This document shows, in pieces, positions 45,450-54,604 of a DNA stretch of 64,000 bases; the stretch's first letter is position 1, and every line of letters begins with the position of its first letter. The DNA lies in contig JAGYIT010000017.1 in the NCBI GenBank assembly GCA_018402445.1, positions 62,001 to 126,000 on the forward strand. Reading direction: 5' to 3'. Origin of the DNA: Akkermansiaceae bacterium (GTDB lineage: Bacteria; Verrucomicrobiota; Verrucomicrobiia; Verrucomicrobiales; Akkermansiaceae). The position numbers and the translations under genes are program-made. Below the pieces are notes generated by a model. That model did no database searches. It saw nothing but the letters and a program-made list of their open reading frames with translations, and was not told where the DNA came from.

Positions 45450-48416
45450 ATGAAAGCATCCATCCTTCTGCTGTTGTTTCCGCTGGCTACTCTGACGGAG
45501 GCTCAGGTTTCCCTCATCGCCTACCTGCCACTCGATGACAATACCACGGCCGGCCCCGGCACCACACTCGACGGCGCAGCCATCGGCACCAATGCCGCCA
45601 CACCAACCTATGTCGCCGGGAAATTCGGCCAGGCCGCCGCCTTTGCCAACACCAACGCGAACACCACCACGCCGAACGACTGGGCCGTTTCCCTGGGAAA
45701 TCTGGACAGTGTCTATGAAGGAGACTTTTCCATCTCGCTTTGGGTGCGCTGGACCGACACACCCAACGCCAGTTTGGACAAGGCCATCATGGGCAACAGC
45801 AACTGGGCCAGTGGCAACAACACCGGCTGGGTAATCTCGTCGATCGGAGGCGCCCCCCGCGAGGGCAAACTAAAAACCAACACCGGCCCGCGCCAGAACC
45901 AGGGCATCGCCTGGAAAAACGGCGACTGGAACCTCATCAACCTGGTCGTGGACAACACCGCCAACCTCGGATTCTGGTATCTCAACGGAACCCTGCTCAA
46001 CCCCGCGGGCGCCAACTTCGGCGAAGGCACATTCGGTGCCGGATTGGACACGCTCATCGGCGGCAGCGGCAATGGCACCTACTCGGCCAATTTCACCCAA
46101 ATCGACGACGTCGCGGTTTTCTCGGGCCAGTTGACGCCACAGCACATCGCCGATATCTGGAATGACGGCGATGGCGAAACGATTGACAACGTCGACTTCT
46201 CCATCTTTTCCAAGACGATCATCTGGACTGGCGCGCTGAGCGGCGAGTGGACCACCGAACCACTCGACACACCAAACAACTGGGTCCTGCAATCCGATCC
46301 GCTGACATCCGCAGGCTTCCTCGATGGCGACGGCGTGCTCTTCACCGCAGACGCGCAAGAGTTCGCCATCGCGGTCGATCCCGAGGGTGTTTCACCCGCC
46401 GCCATGCAATTCGACGACGACGGGGTTTCCTATTCGCTCTCCGGCGGCCCCGTTGGTGGCACTGGCGGATTGGAGAAAACCGGCGACGGCACGCTCACAC
46501 TCGCGCTCGAGGGGACCTTCAGCGGGCAAACCTCGATTCAGGCCGGCACCCTGGTGGTCGGCGATCCACAGGCGCTTTCCGGATCGGTGGTTTCCGGCAA
46601 TGGTGAAGATTCGTCGATCTTGTTCAACCAGGCCATCACCAGCGCCACCTTCGGTGGCCTGGCGGGCGACGGCAGCCTCTCGCTCACCAATGCCGACAGC
46701 GATCCGGTCGCGCTCACCGTGGGTTCCAACGGCAGCAATAGCGGCTACGCAGGCTCGCTGTCCGGCGCGGGCAGCCTCGTGAAAGCGGGGCCCGGCACGC
46801 TCGCCCTGCTGGCGCCTTCGACCTTTTCCGGCGGCACCACTCTCGGCGGCGGAACCGTCCGCCTCGACAATCCCGGCGCTCTGGGTTCCGGAGCCGTCGC
46901 GCACGACGGCGGCGGGCTCCGATTCAGCTTCGGAAATGGCAGTTCCGAAACCTTCACCAACGATGTCGTGCTGCGCGAAACCGGCCATCAAACCTTCATC
47001 ATCCGAGGCCTCAATGACGCCGCGCCAAGCGCTGCCACCACCGTCACCCTCACCGGAAAAATCAGCGGCGGCGCGGCCGGGCAAAGCTATCGGCTGGTGG
47101 ACAGCGGAACCGCAGTCAACCATTTCAACATCCTCGAACTGCGCAACCCCGACAACGATTTTCAAGGGACCATCGAAATGTGGCGCGGCACCCTCGGCAT
47201 TACCGGCGACAACGTCCTCGGAGCCCCCGACAACGATATCATCCATTTTACTGAAAACATCAACGGCTCGATCCGCTTCGACGCCCCGGACATCACACTC
47301 AACCCGCTGCGGCAAATCAGCTTTCCGGGTGCCGCAAACATCCGCCCCCTCAATACGCAGGCCTTCGACGCCCGCATCGAGGGGCCGCTCACAGGCAGCG
47401 CCACCTTGGTGAAACTCGGCAGCGGGAAACTCACCCTTGCCGGCAACACCACCTTCACCGGCACCGCCCGCATCGATCAGGGCACGCTCGCCCTTGATGG
47501 CGACGCTCGCCTCGACCTTGTCTCCACTATTCAACTTGCCGAGGGAGCCACCTTCGACATCTCCGCCGTGCAGGACGGCTACTTCCTTGGCAGTTCACAA
47601 ACCATCAGTGGCAGTGGCACCGTTATCGGCGATATTGAGATCGTTGGCACGTTCTCACCCGGTGGCCCCATTGGCATCGGCGTCATCAGCCATGAGGGGA
47701 CCGTCCTTCTCGACCAGGGAACGGTCTCGCTGCGCTTCGATTCCCGCACCGGCCAGTGCGCCCGCCTCGTCATCGATGGCGATTTGAATGTAGAGGGTTT
47801 CGCGGAAATTCAGATCACCGACCTTGCCACCGCAGCCAACGAAGAAACCCTGCTGCCCAACGCCACCAAGCTGATACTCGTCGAATACACCGGCTCGTTC
47901 GGAGCTGACTTCCTCGACATCAACAGCGAACTGGATGTGCCCGAAGGAACCACCGTCACCATCGGCATCAACGATTTCATTCTTTCATACGACGACCCCG
48001 CCCTGGCCGACAACGGCACAAGATACATCACCCTCACCGTGCCCGGCGAACCGGAACCCGGCTACGCCGCCTGGGCCGCCATCCACGCCGGCGGGCAGGC
48101 ACCCGACCTCGACTTCGACGGTGATGGCATACCCAACGGCGTCGAATACTTCATGGGCGAAACCGGCCAGTCGTTCACCCCGAATCCCCAAATCGTCACA
48201 GTCGGTACCACCCGCACCATCACTTGGCCGCGCGACCCGACAGCCAGTGCCTCATTCGCAGTCGAAACCTCCACCACCCTCGCCGTCGGCGAATGGACAA
48301 CCATCACGGCACCCGACCCTGCCATCGACCTGAGCGATCCAGCGCAAGTTGTCTTCACCCTTCCCGCCATCGCCCCGCGTCTGTTTGTGAGGTTGGCCGT
48401 AACTATTGACCCTTAG
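45450..48416 (+). CDS. LamG protein with autotransporter-associated beta-strand repeats
   Basis: 988 residues from the ATG at 45450 (MKASILLLLFPLATLTEAQ, signal peptide). The shared LamG domain (~residues 20-235) is followed by PATR-type beta-helix repeats: LEKTGDGTLTLALEGTFSG, LVKAGPGTLALLAPSTFSGG, LVKLGSGKLTLAGNTTFTG, each with GTL.LxG. The C-terminus has the Verrucomicrobiota end module YAAWAAIHAGGQAPDLDFD GDGIPNGVEYFMG and a terminal beta domain. It is probably a surface adhesin or polysaccharide-binding protein. It is divergent from the phosphodiesterase gene, with a 148-base gap for both promoters. Confidence 0.88.
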   Translation: MKASILLLLFPLATLTEAQVSLIAYLPLDDNTTAGPGTTLDGAAIGTNAATPTYVAGKFGQAAAFANTNANTTTPNDWAVSLGNLDSVYEGDFSISLWVRWTDTPNASLDKAIMGNSNWASGNNTGWVISSIGGAPREGKLKTNTGPRQNQGIAWKNGDWNLINLVVDNTANLGFWYLNGTLLNPAGANFGEGTFGAGLDTLIGGSGNGTYSANFTQIDDVAVFSGQLTPQHIADIWNDGDGETIDNVDFSIFSKTIIWTGALSGEWTTEPLDTPNNWVLQSDPLTSAGFLDGDGVLFTADAQEFAIAVDPEGVSPAAMQFDDDGVSYSLSGGPVGGTGGLEKTGDGTLTLALEGTFSGQTSIQAGTLVVGDPQALSGSVVSGNGEDSSILFNQAITSATFGGLAGDGSLSLTNADSDPVALTVGSNGSNSGYAGSLSGAGSLVKAGPGTLALLAPSTFSGGTTLGGGTVRLDNPGALGSGAVAHDGGGLRFSFGNGSSETFTNDVVLRETGHQTFIIRGLNDAAPSAATTVTLTGKISGGAAGQSYRLVDSGTAVNHFNILELRNPDNDFQGTIEMWRGTLGITGDNVLGAPDNDIIHFTENINGSIRFDAPDITLNPLRQISFPGAANIRPLNTQAFDARIEGPLTGSATLVKLGSGKLTLAGNTTFTGTARIDQGTLALDGDARLDLVSTIQLAEGATFDISAVQDGYFLGSSQTISGSGTVIGDIEIVGTFSPGGPIGIGVISHEGTVLLDQGTVSLRFDSRTGQCARLVIDGDLNVEGFAEIQITDLATAANEETLLPNATKLILVEYTGSFGADFLDINSELDVPEGTTVTIGINDFILSYDDPALADNGTRYITLTVPGEPEPGYAAWAAIHAGGQAPDLDFDGDGIPNGVEYFMGETGQSFTPNPQIVTVGTTRTITWPRDPTASASFAVETSTTLAVGEWTTITAPDPAIDLSDPAQVVFTLPAIAPRLFVRLAVTIDP

Positions 48417-48548
48417 CCGGACAAACGACGAACGTTCCGGGCCATTGTCCTCGCAATTACATTGCTGTTTGCTCCAGAGAATGTGGAGCCTAGTGCATCG
48501 TTCTGTAAATAACTGTGCGTTTGGTACAAGGTGTGCTATGATTCTTTC

Positions 48549-48717
48549 ATGGCCCGGATCGCACAACCTCTTTTGCTTCAACCAGATGAAGTTCTTCAGC
48601 TGGAATCGTTGCTACGTCGCAACACCTTGGAAGTCCGTATCGCAAGAAGATGCAGAGCCTTGCTGCTAGCGGCACAAGGCATGAGTAATGTTGAAATTGC
48701 TGAGAAACTCGACAACT
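48549..48717 (+). mobile_element. IS630-family transposase, N-terminal fragment
   Basis: From the ATG at 48549, ~56 residues read MARIAQPLLLQPDEVLQLES and CRALLLAAQGMSNVEIAEKL, the helix-turn-helix start of IS630-type transposases. The frame stops at once (GACAAC TGA) where it meets a LamG-gene fragment. The catalytic DDE domain is absent. It is a remnant of an insertion that recombined with a LamG paralogue. 48417-48548 between the preceding gene and this fragment shows nothing else. Confidence 0.7.
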
Positions 48718-48795
48718 GAAAACCAACACCGGCCCGCGCAGGGACCAGGGCATCGCCTGGAAGGACGGCAATTGGAATCTCATCAACCCCCTTTT
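48713..48795 (+). pseudogene. LamG-gene fragment
   Basis: Bases 48718-48792 encode KTNTGPRRDQGIAWKDGNWN LINP, equal to the internal segment KTNTGPRQNQGIAWKNGDWNLI of the gene at 45450. It is fused to the IS630 fragment and followed by unrelated sequence. It marks a fourth LamG paralogue that has been deleted. Confidence 0.75.
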
Positions 48796-48831
48796 CCCCG
48801 CTCTCCGGTCTGGCCACCGGCACATTCAACG

Positions 48832-48861
48832 GCCTTCACCCCAAAAGCAAATTCCTGCAGC
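48832..48861. repeat. 30-bp direct repeat, copy 1
   Basis: GCCTTCACCCCAAAAGCAAA followed by TTCCTGCAGC; identical to 52182-52211. Both copies lie at the edge of insertion-sequence or regulator remnants. Confidence 0.8.
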
Positions 48862-48865
48862 AATC

Positions 48866-49657
48866 TCAACCAGCTAGGCTTCCACGGAACTCGGCTTTGA
48901 TCAGTTTTTGTTGTATGACATGATGATTACCACGACCAACTTCTTTCAGCCATGCGGCGGCACACCGAACTACGGTATCAGGATCCCAATAAAAATGGGG
49001 CACTGGGGGCTCATACCAAGAGAAACTCGGATGGTAGTCCATAGAGATACAGCAAACCTTACGTCGCTCCGCACCACGCTCTTGAAGTAAATAATTTTGG
49101 ACTGCGTTGTAGATCATCCAGTCATCCACGAAAATCGCCGTTGGCGGTGTCACTTGAAACAGCTTGTCTAGACATTGCCTAAGTCCATGCGGGGTGTTGT
49201 CCCACCCGGCTAGGTTATAAGAACCATGCGGGATGTTGTTCTCTTCCAATGCATCGATGAAAGTCTGTTCAAAATTTGAGTTCGCTCATGGATCGAGGGG
49301 CAAAAACCAATGTATGTCCCGCTGCATCCAAATGATGCTGTAAGCTAAGGATGTAGTCGTCCGTTTGATCCCCCGGGTCATAGAGCAGGACACAGACCGA
49401 GATGGCCGTGTTGCGACGAGCAGCCGACTGAGCAATAAGCCTCGGCTTGCCCTGCCCCGATTTTTGACCAGCCCTTCCTTTTCCAACTGTTGTAGCGCCC
49501 GCTCGACGGTGCTGCCATGGACTCCCAATTCCAGCGCCAACTTGTCGCGCCCAGGCATCTGTCCCACCCAGCGTTTGCGTTTTAGCTCCGCGCGTAGATA
49601 GGAAGCTGCTTGCTCGGAGACGCTCTGTTTTTCCAGCATAGTGTAACATGTTCTCAA
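48866..49657 (-). pseudogene. GntR-type HTH / LacI-like sensor regulator, decayed
   Basis: On the minus strand from about 49657: SVSEQAASYLRAELKRKRW, then LALELGVHGSTVERALQQLE, a winged helix of GntR type. The sensor domain continues in other frames: TAISVCVLLYDPGDQTDDYI (about 49430-49330) and, from 49260 down, ALEENNIPHGSYNLAGWDNT, TPPTAIFVDDWMIYNAVQNY and ISMDYHPSFSWYEPP. There are at least two frame changes, and the middle ~90 residues of the sensor are missing (after SMSELKF). It is a pseudogene of a sugar-type regulator, once probably linked to the LamG cluster. Confidence 0.7.
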
Positions 49658-49769
49658 GCGTACGTGCTTTCAAGTTGAATTTCGCTGGAGCAATCCGAGT
49701 GGACATCGGAGAGATGTTCGTATTCTGAAACGCCTGTCCGGTTTCACCATATCAAACGATCCAACAACT

Positions 49770-50354
49770 ATGAAACTTCACACCAACCTTATACTCGCCT
49801 TGCTAGCGTCGGGGGGCACACAGTTTATCCTCGCGCTACCGGCTCATTCCGCCGTGATCGCCAACTGGAAAATGCTGAGTGGAACCGCCACGAATTCGGG
49901 GATGGACACCAACAGCCCGACCATCGGCAACGGCACGACGAATAATGCCGACAACGTCTGGCTGGCGGCGCGCCTTGGAACCGTCGCCACTCCCGCGTCC
50001 GTCACCCTCGCGGTCGGAGAAACATTGACCGTGTCCGGCACCGTCGTGTTGACCGGTGGTGATGATCTTCGGCGGGAAGGCTTCCGCATCGGCGTGTTCG
50101 ATGCCGTCACCGAATTCGAAAACGGGACAACCACCTTCGCGAATGGCGGCTGGTTAATGGTACCGTCAAGCAATGGGATCTTCAAAGCCAGAATTCCTTT
50201 CGTATTCGCCGGCATCGGGGTTCCACGTGGTGACGAGACCGTCTGTTTCGAGACATTCCGCTTTCAACCTAAATACCGCAGTTGGGTATCAATTTTTCAC
50301 CGCAGAGTCGCAGAGGTCGCAAAGGAACGCAGAGCCTTGCATGTGGGAAGATAG
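49770..50354 (+). pseudogene. Truncated secreted (PEP-CTERM-type) protein
   Basis: A signal peptide (MKLHTNLILALLASGGTQF) is followed by VIANWKMLSGTATNSGMDTN and NADNVWLAARLGTVATPASV, the usual N-terminus of Verrucomicrobiota PEP-CTERM proteins that open a jelly-roll domain. After about 150 residues the sequence becomes unlike the family, and the last ~40 codons run through a 'CGCAGAG' dispersed repeat (HRRVAEVAKERRALHVGR). There is no PEP-CTERM signal. It is most likely a broken gene, truncated near 50,200. Confidence 0.65.
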
Positions 50355-50500
50355 AAAATTTGGAAAAACGATGGAACTGCATGGTTCACCCAATGGGTGA
50401 AATGGAATTGCCGTGAAAAATGCCCTGCACTATCCCGAAACACAAACTCTTCTCAGCGTTCCCTCTGCGACCTCTGCGCCTTTGCGGTGAAAATCTTCGT
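50284..50500. repeat. Dispersed 'CGCAGAGG' inverted repeat
   Basis: Left arm near 50298-50338 (CACCGCAGAGTCGCAGAGGT CGCAAAGG), right arm near 50455-50493 (CCTCTGCGACCTCTGCGCCT TTGCGGTGA). The arms are mostly complementary, 115 bases apart. This wording recurs in intergenic DNA of many environmental bacteria. 50355-50673 contains no supported gene. Confidence 0.65.
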
Positions 50501-50673
50501 TTGAACTGCGGATTTTAGGTTCAAACGCCATAAACATGTTCTCAAGTGTACAAACCGCCAGGCTTCTTTTTGCTGGAGACCGGAGTATGGGTGCTTAAAG
50601 TGTTGATAACTGATGCTACGCGTTCGGAAAATAACATCCAAACCAAACCATGCCTCAACTCCCCAATCCATAG

Positions 50674-51294
50674 ATGAAACCAAAAACCACAGTCTTCTCG
50701 ATCATTCTAACCTCGCTACTCGTTGCGACCGCTCCAGCCGCGACGACCTCATTTGATATCCAATCCGGAGCCAATACCCAGTCGGGCTTCACGGCGGTCA
50801 CTTCTTTCCCTGCGTCCGATGGCACGGTGACCATGACCGTTGATGTCAGCCCAAGTGGTTTTCGCGACCGAGGAGTTACGACACCCATCACAGGGCATGC
50901 TGACGCAGCCGTATTGCGTGATCTCGCTTTCTGGAGCACAACGGATCCAATCACGTTCACGTTTTCCGGACTGCAATTAAACACGGAATACACCGTTCTG
51001 GGCTGGGTTTTCGATTCTGAGTCGGGTAATTCTGGTAAGAATATTGATTTTACAACCAATGGTGGAACGGTATCCATCACTACAAGCAATACGTCTAACA
51101 ACAACGCCGCATTTTCCATCTCCAATCTGACTTCCGATGGCACGGGTGCCGCTACGATCGTGATGGATCACACCGGTGGAGCAGGTGGTGCGGTTTCCTT
51201 CGTGAACGGCTTCCAGCTTACTGCCATCCCCGAGCCTTCCGCCGCGCTCCTAGGCGGCCTTGGCCTCCTCGCCCTGCTTCGCCGCAGACGCTAG
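50674..51294 (+). CDS. PEP-CTERM secreted protein
   Basis: 206 residues from the ATG at 50674 (MKPKTTVFSIILTSLLVATA, signal peptide). The body is a Thr/Ser/Gly-rich beta domain (DPITFTFSGLQLNTEYTVLG; VMDHTGGAGGAVSFVNGFQL) ending in IPEPSAALLGGLGLLALL RRRR, a textbook PEP-CTERM signal for exosortase processing. Function unknown beyond export. A strong terminator follows 56 bases after the stop. Confidence 0.85.
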   Translation: MKPKTTVFSIILTSLLVATAPAATTSFDIQSGANTQSGFTAVTSFPASDGTVTMTVDVSPSGFRDRGVTTPITGHADAAVLRDLAFWSTTDPITFTFSGLQLNTEYTVLGWVFDSESGNSGKNIDFTTNGGTVSITTSNTSNNNAAFSISNLTSDGTGAATIVMDHTGGAGGAVSFVNGFQLTAIPEPSAALLGGLGLLALLRRRR

Positions 51295-51349
51295 TCCCAC
51301 CACCCATAGACAATGAGCTCCCTCCTCCGGAATGGAGTTTATCGCATTG

Positions 51350-51378
51350 AAAATCCCAGCCTGCTGGCTGGGATTTTT
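51350..51378 (+). terminator. Rho-independent terminator
   Basis: A 10-bp stem AATCCCAGCC/GGCTGGGATT (51352-51375) with a TGCT loop and five T residues at the end. It closes the PEP-CTERM gene at 51294. Confidence 0.9.
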
Positions 51379-51595
51379 GTGGTTCTCCGTCAGGTTTGCT
51401 TGGGTATTTCAAAAGACGGGATCAGTGATCGTATCTTCGTGAAAATCCCTTGGAATGACACCGATTCTCCATCCATCTTGAATCTCCCAGAATCCTTGCT
51501 GTGTCATGGTTGCAGTCCATGAGAAGCATCTCATGATCCGGAAATCTATCGGGGAACTCGAAATGGGAGATCTAAGAATTTCAGATAGAATAAGG

Positions 51596-52215
51596 GTAAG
51601 CGTCCTAAATTCCTCCCCCTGGCGTTGCTCCGGTGAAGCGTTAGGTGGGGCCGGGCGGTCAGGCGACTTGCTCGGCTTCCGCGCCGGCCACCTCTTCGGC
51701 CTTGGCTTTGCGCTCAGCGGCGATTCGGGCGGGCGGCAGTCCGGCGGCTTGCCCGGGGTGGCATTGTGCGGTAGCCGCTTGAGGACTTCGACCAGGTAAT
51801 CCTCAGGATCGAGTCCCTGGGCGCGGCAGTTGGCCAGCAGGGTGTAGATGAGGGCGTTGTACTTCCCGGCTTCGAGGCTGCCGAAGAACATCCAGTTTTT
51901 CATGCCCAGCTTGGTAGGGCGGATCATGTTTTCGACGAGGTTGGTGTCGAGTTCAAGCGCTTCGTCCCCGAAGCAGACGAGGATTTTGTGCCACTGGTTG
52001 AGGGTGTATTTGATGGCTTGGACTACATCGGGGATGATTTCCTTTTCGATGAGGATCATAAGGTTTTTGGGGAAACGCTCAGCCTTGGTGCGGCGGTTTT
52101 TTTACGAAGATTATTCCGGGCGCTCATACCAAGGACGAACATCGAAGTAGAGGAGCTTGATGCGGTTGCGGCGATTCCAAAGCCTTCACCCCAAAAGCAA
52201 ATTCCTGCAGCCAGC
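51596..52215 (-). mobile_element. IS66-family element remnant (TnpC C-terminus, TnpB piece, one end)
   Basis: The minus strand from 52059 reads NQWHKILVCFGDEALELDTN, LVENMIRPTKLGMKNWMFFG and LLANCRAQGLDPEDYLVEVL, the C-terminal DDE/E part of an IS66 transposase. Upstream (52100-52180) NRRNRIKLLYFDVRPWYERP is a TnpB (IS66 Orf2) piece. At 51596 the plus strand reads GTAAGCGTCC, like the canonical IS66 terminal GTAAGCG. The N-terminal ~350 residues of TnpC and most of TnpB are missing. The open frame extends to 51409 past the end, without meaning. 30-bp repeat copy 2 lies at 52182-52211. Confidence 0.8.
52182..52211. repeat. 30-bp direct repeat, copy 2
   Basis: Identical to 48832-48861 over 30 bases; the sequence on both sides differs. 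The two copies lie 3,350 bp apart and bracket the regulator, PEP-CTERM and IS66 remnants, so they may be the endpoints of a rearrangement. Confidence 0.8.
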
Positions 52216-52254
52216 CGGGGTTGTTGGGGCCGGGAAGGAGCGACTGCCTGTTTC

Positions 52255-53548
52255 CTAACGCCCCAACGCCTCACGCACTGTCCTTACCAGCACATCCGCC
52301 TTGTCGCCGTCGATCCAGGTCGCGATTTTCTGTGCGCGTGCACCGACGATGAGTTCCACGCGTTTCATGGGGGTGGATCCGGAGTTTCCGCTGAGGTGGG
52401 CGCGGATGTCGGTGACATCGCTGCGGGGAAAGGATTTGTCCTTGAGGATGAGGCCGCGGCGGTAGGTGCGAATGGAAATCTCGGTGGCGTTGCCCTCGAT
52501 GCGGCGCTCCTTGCCGCGGTCGAGCAGGGATGCCCCTGCCATCCCCAGCCCTATGAGCGCGAAGAACGAGGAAAATAGCGCCCAGATCCCCCGGAAGCCG
52601 ATCCAGCTTTCCTGTTGCATGACCGTGAAGGCGAGCGCTGCGAAACCGCCGCCGACCAGCGCGAAAACCAGCCCCACCCAGAATCCCTGGCTACCCATAC
52701 CGGGGATCACTGCGGAAAACGGCTCCGTCCGCATCACTCCGCCCACCTTCATCGGGGCGAGCACACCGCCGATCACACCGCCGACGCCAACGTTTCGTTT
52801 CGGCTCCGGCTTGGGCAACGCCGCCTCCCGCAGATCCGCCACCAGCCAAGCCTTCTCTACCTCCTCAAGCGTGGTGCCGAAACGGATTTTCCCCTCCGCC
52901 CCCTTGATCTCGATGCCATAGACCGGCTGGTAGTTCTGCTGGTAAAACTCCCGCTGCGCAAGCGTGGTGATCCCAGCGCAGGCCAGTGATTTCTCCGACA
53001 CGCGACCCAGCATCACCCTCCGCCACGTGAGCCGCCCACCTTCCACCGTGACGGTGTGCCGCGCGAGCATGTTGCGCAGGCCGACGTAAAGCGTGCCCAG
53101 CCCCACCGCCCAAAAGATCCCGAAGAACGGGATCATCGCCCATTCCGGCATGTTTCCCTCGATCTTACCGCCGGAAAGGAATGTGATGAGAAACATGCCG
53201 CTCAGCAGCGCCGTGATCGCCAGCCAGAAGAGTGAGAAGAGCATGAAAAACCCAAACTTCCCGCTCGCGGGGATCTCCCAGACCTTGCCGCCGCGCCCCC
53301 ACCGAAACGCGAATTTTTGTGCCCGCCGGAGGCTCCCCCGCCCTGCCCGGCGCCGCGCCCTGCCCAGAAGCCGCGGCCCACTCGCCCAGCGAGGCACGCG
53401 TTCCACAACTCCCGCAAACCATTAGTTCCTCCCAGCTACTCGGCAGCTTCCCGCCCTTTTCCCCGCAGTCGGGACAGGACAACCCGCGGCCCTTCAGCCG
53501 CGCCCGCACCGAAGCCTTCGCCAACGTCTCATTCAGCTTGCCGAACAC
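52255..53548 (-). pseudogene. Zinc-ribbon membrane protein, single-base frameshift
   Basis: The N-terminus from the ATG at 53548 (MFGKLNETLAKASVRARLKG) contains a zinc ribbon, CPDCG...CGSCG. After PPAGTK the sensible frame becomes FAFRWGRGGKVWEIPASGK and continues through a membrane segment pair (FFMLFSLFWLAITALLSGMF; MIPFFGIFWAVGLGTLYVGL), a beta-rich region, a second pair (FWVGLVFALVGGGFAALAF; ALFSSFFALIGLGMAGASLL) and a cytoplasmic end ending REALGR. One surplus A in the five-A run (plus strand T 53314-53318) explains the shift; corrected length ~430. Function unknown. Confidence 0.7.
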
Positions 53549-53609
53549 GCCGGAAGTTTGTGCCGCATGGCGCGGCGGAAATCAATGCGATCTTGCAGCC
53601 TTCGCACGA

Positions 53610-54023
53610 TCAGCATTGCCCCAGGAACTCCCGCGCCGCGTCGGCTATCCTCTCCGCCTCACCCTGCGGGTAGCTCATTTTTCCATCGAAACCCCAGACC
53701 ACCTGGGGCCACGCCGGATCATCTTGGAAACGCCCGACCACGTGGATGTGCATCTGCCGGACGATGTTGCCGATGCAGGCGACGTTGAGTTTCTCTGGGC
53801 GGAAATGGGCTTCCACAAAACGCGAGACCTTCCTCACCGCGCGCATCACCTCCGCGAAAGTCTCCTCATCAAGCTGGTGCAGATCCTCGGTCCCGGGCGG
53901 CACCTCCGGGACGACGATGAACCACGGAAAATGTTCCTCATCTTTTAGCAGAACGCGGCAGCCGTGGATGCGCGCCACCTCAAGGCCAACGGCCGCCAGC
54001 CTTTCGTTCAGGGCAAATTCCAT
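53610..54023 (-). CDS. HIT-family hydrolase
   Basis: Cytoplasmic nucleotide hydrolase or transferase of the histidine-triad superfamily. 137 residues from the ATG at 54023. The triad HxHxx is in QMHIHVVGR (about residues 89-97), preceded by the family's LNVACIGNIVRQ. HIT members hydrolyse nucleotide conjugates such as Ap4A; the exact substrate cannot be read here. It is 3 bases from pqiC and may be co-transcribed with the pqi genes. Confidence 0.88.
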   Translation of the reverse strand: MEFALNERLAAVGLEVARIHGCRVLLKDEEHFPWFIVVPEVPPGTEDLHQLDEETFAEVMRAVRKVSRFVEAHFRPEKLNVACIGNIVRQMHIHVVGRFQDDPAWPQVVWGFDGKMSYPQGEAERIADAAREFLGQC

Positions 54024-54026
54024 GAT

Positions 54027-54590
54027 TCACCTGCCCCGGATGCCCGCCGCGATGTCGGCAGAAAGTTTCCCCAGCAACCTCGACTGCGCGGCCACGACCG
54101 ATTCGTAATCCTCCTCCGCAACCGGCTCTTTCCCGATGAAAGTCCGCGTCCGCACCAGCCTCGATCCCGGCAGCGAATACACCCGCCAGGTCGCCTCGAT
54201 GCGGGCGTGGCCATCGTCCCCGGCGATGAACTCGCGGACGTCCACCGCAACCTGATAGTCGATCTCGCTGTCGCGCTGCCACGGATAGGTGCGCACATTT
54301 CCCGTGCCCAGGCGGCGGCCGAGGTTCGTCGCGAGCACGCGGGCGACGCCGTTGTCGAGATCCCCCGCCCACAGATGGCTTTGCGCGACCTCGATCCGGT
54401 TCGGGCTGGTCTGGATCACTAGGTTGCGGCGGTTCACATGCCCGGCCAGCGCGACGGGGCCGACCCCGATGGATGTCCCGCCGCCGGACGGCAGCCCGCC
54501 CTCCGCGCTGAGCGTGTAGAAGGTGGGCGTCGGGTTTCCGCAACCGGCGAGGAGCGCGGCGGCGAGGAGAATGGCGGGAAATTTCATCAT
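54027..54590 (-). CDS. pqiC: PqiC-like ABC transport auxiliary lipoprotein
   Basis: 187 residues. A lipoprotein signal (MMKFPAILLAAALLAGCG, LAGC lipobox) leads to a PqiC/LptE-like domain: TFYTLSAEGG, IGVGPVALAGHVNRRNLVIQ and WAGDLDNGVARVLATNLGRR, the typical 'YxL' and 'Wa.pL...i...L...L' pattern. In E. coli PqiC is an outer-membrane lipoprotein partnering the PqiB MCE needle for lipid transfer. It follows pqiB by 14 bases. Confidence 0.88.
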   Translation of the reverse strand: MMKFPAILLAAALLAGCGNPTPTFYTLSAEGGLPSGGGTSIGVGPVALAGHVNRRNLVIQTSPNRIEVAQSHLWAGDLDNGVARVLATNLGRRLGTGNVRTYPWQRDSEIDYQVAVDVREFIAGDDGHARIEATWRVYSLPGSRLVRTRTFIGKEPVAEEDYESVVAAQSRLLGKLSADIAAGIRGR

Positions 54591-54604
54591 GATGCGGAAG
54601 GTTC

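Noticed and set aside
45302-45463. N-terminal extension of the phosphodiesterase gene to 45463
   Set aside because: It overlaps the divergent gene's upstream region and start and removes the signal peptide from the N-terminus; the ATG at 45301 gives a normal one.
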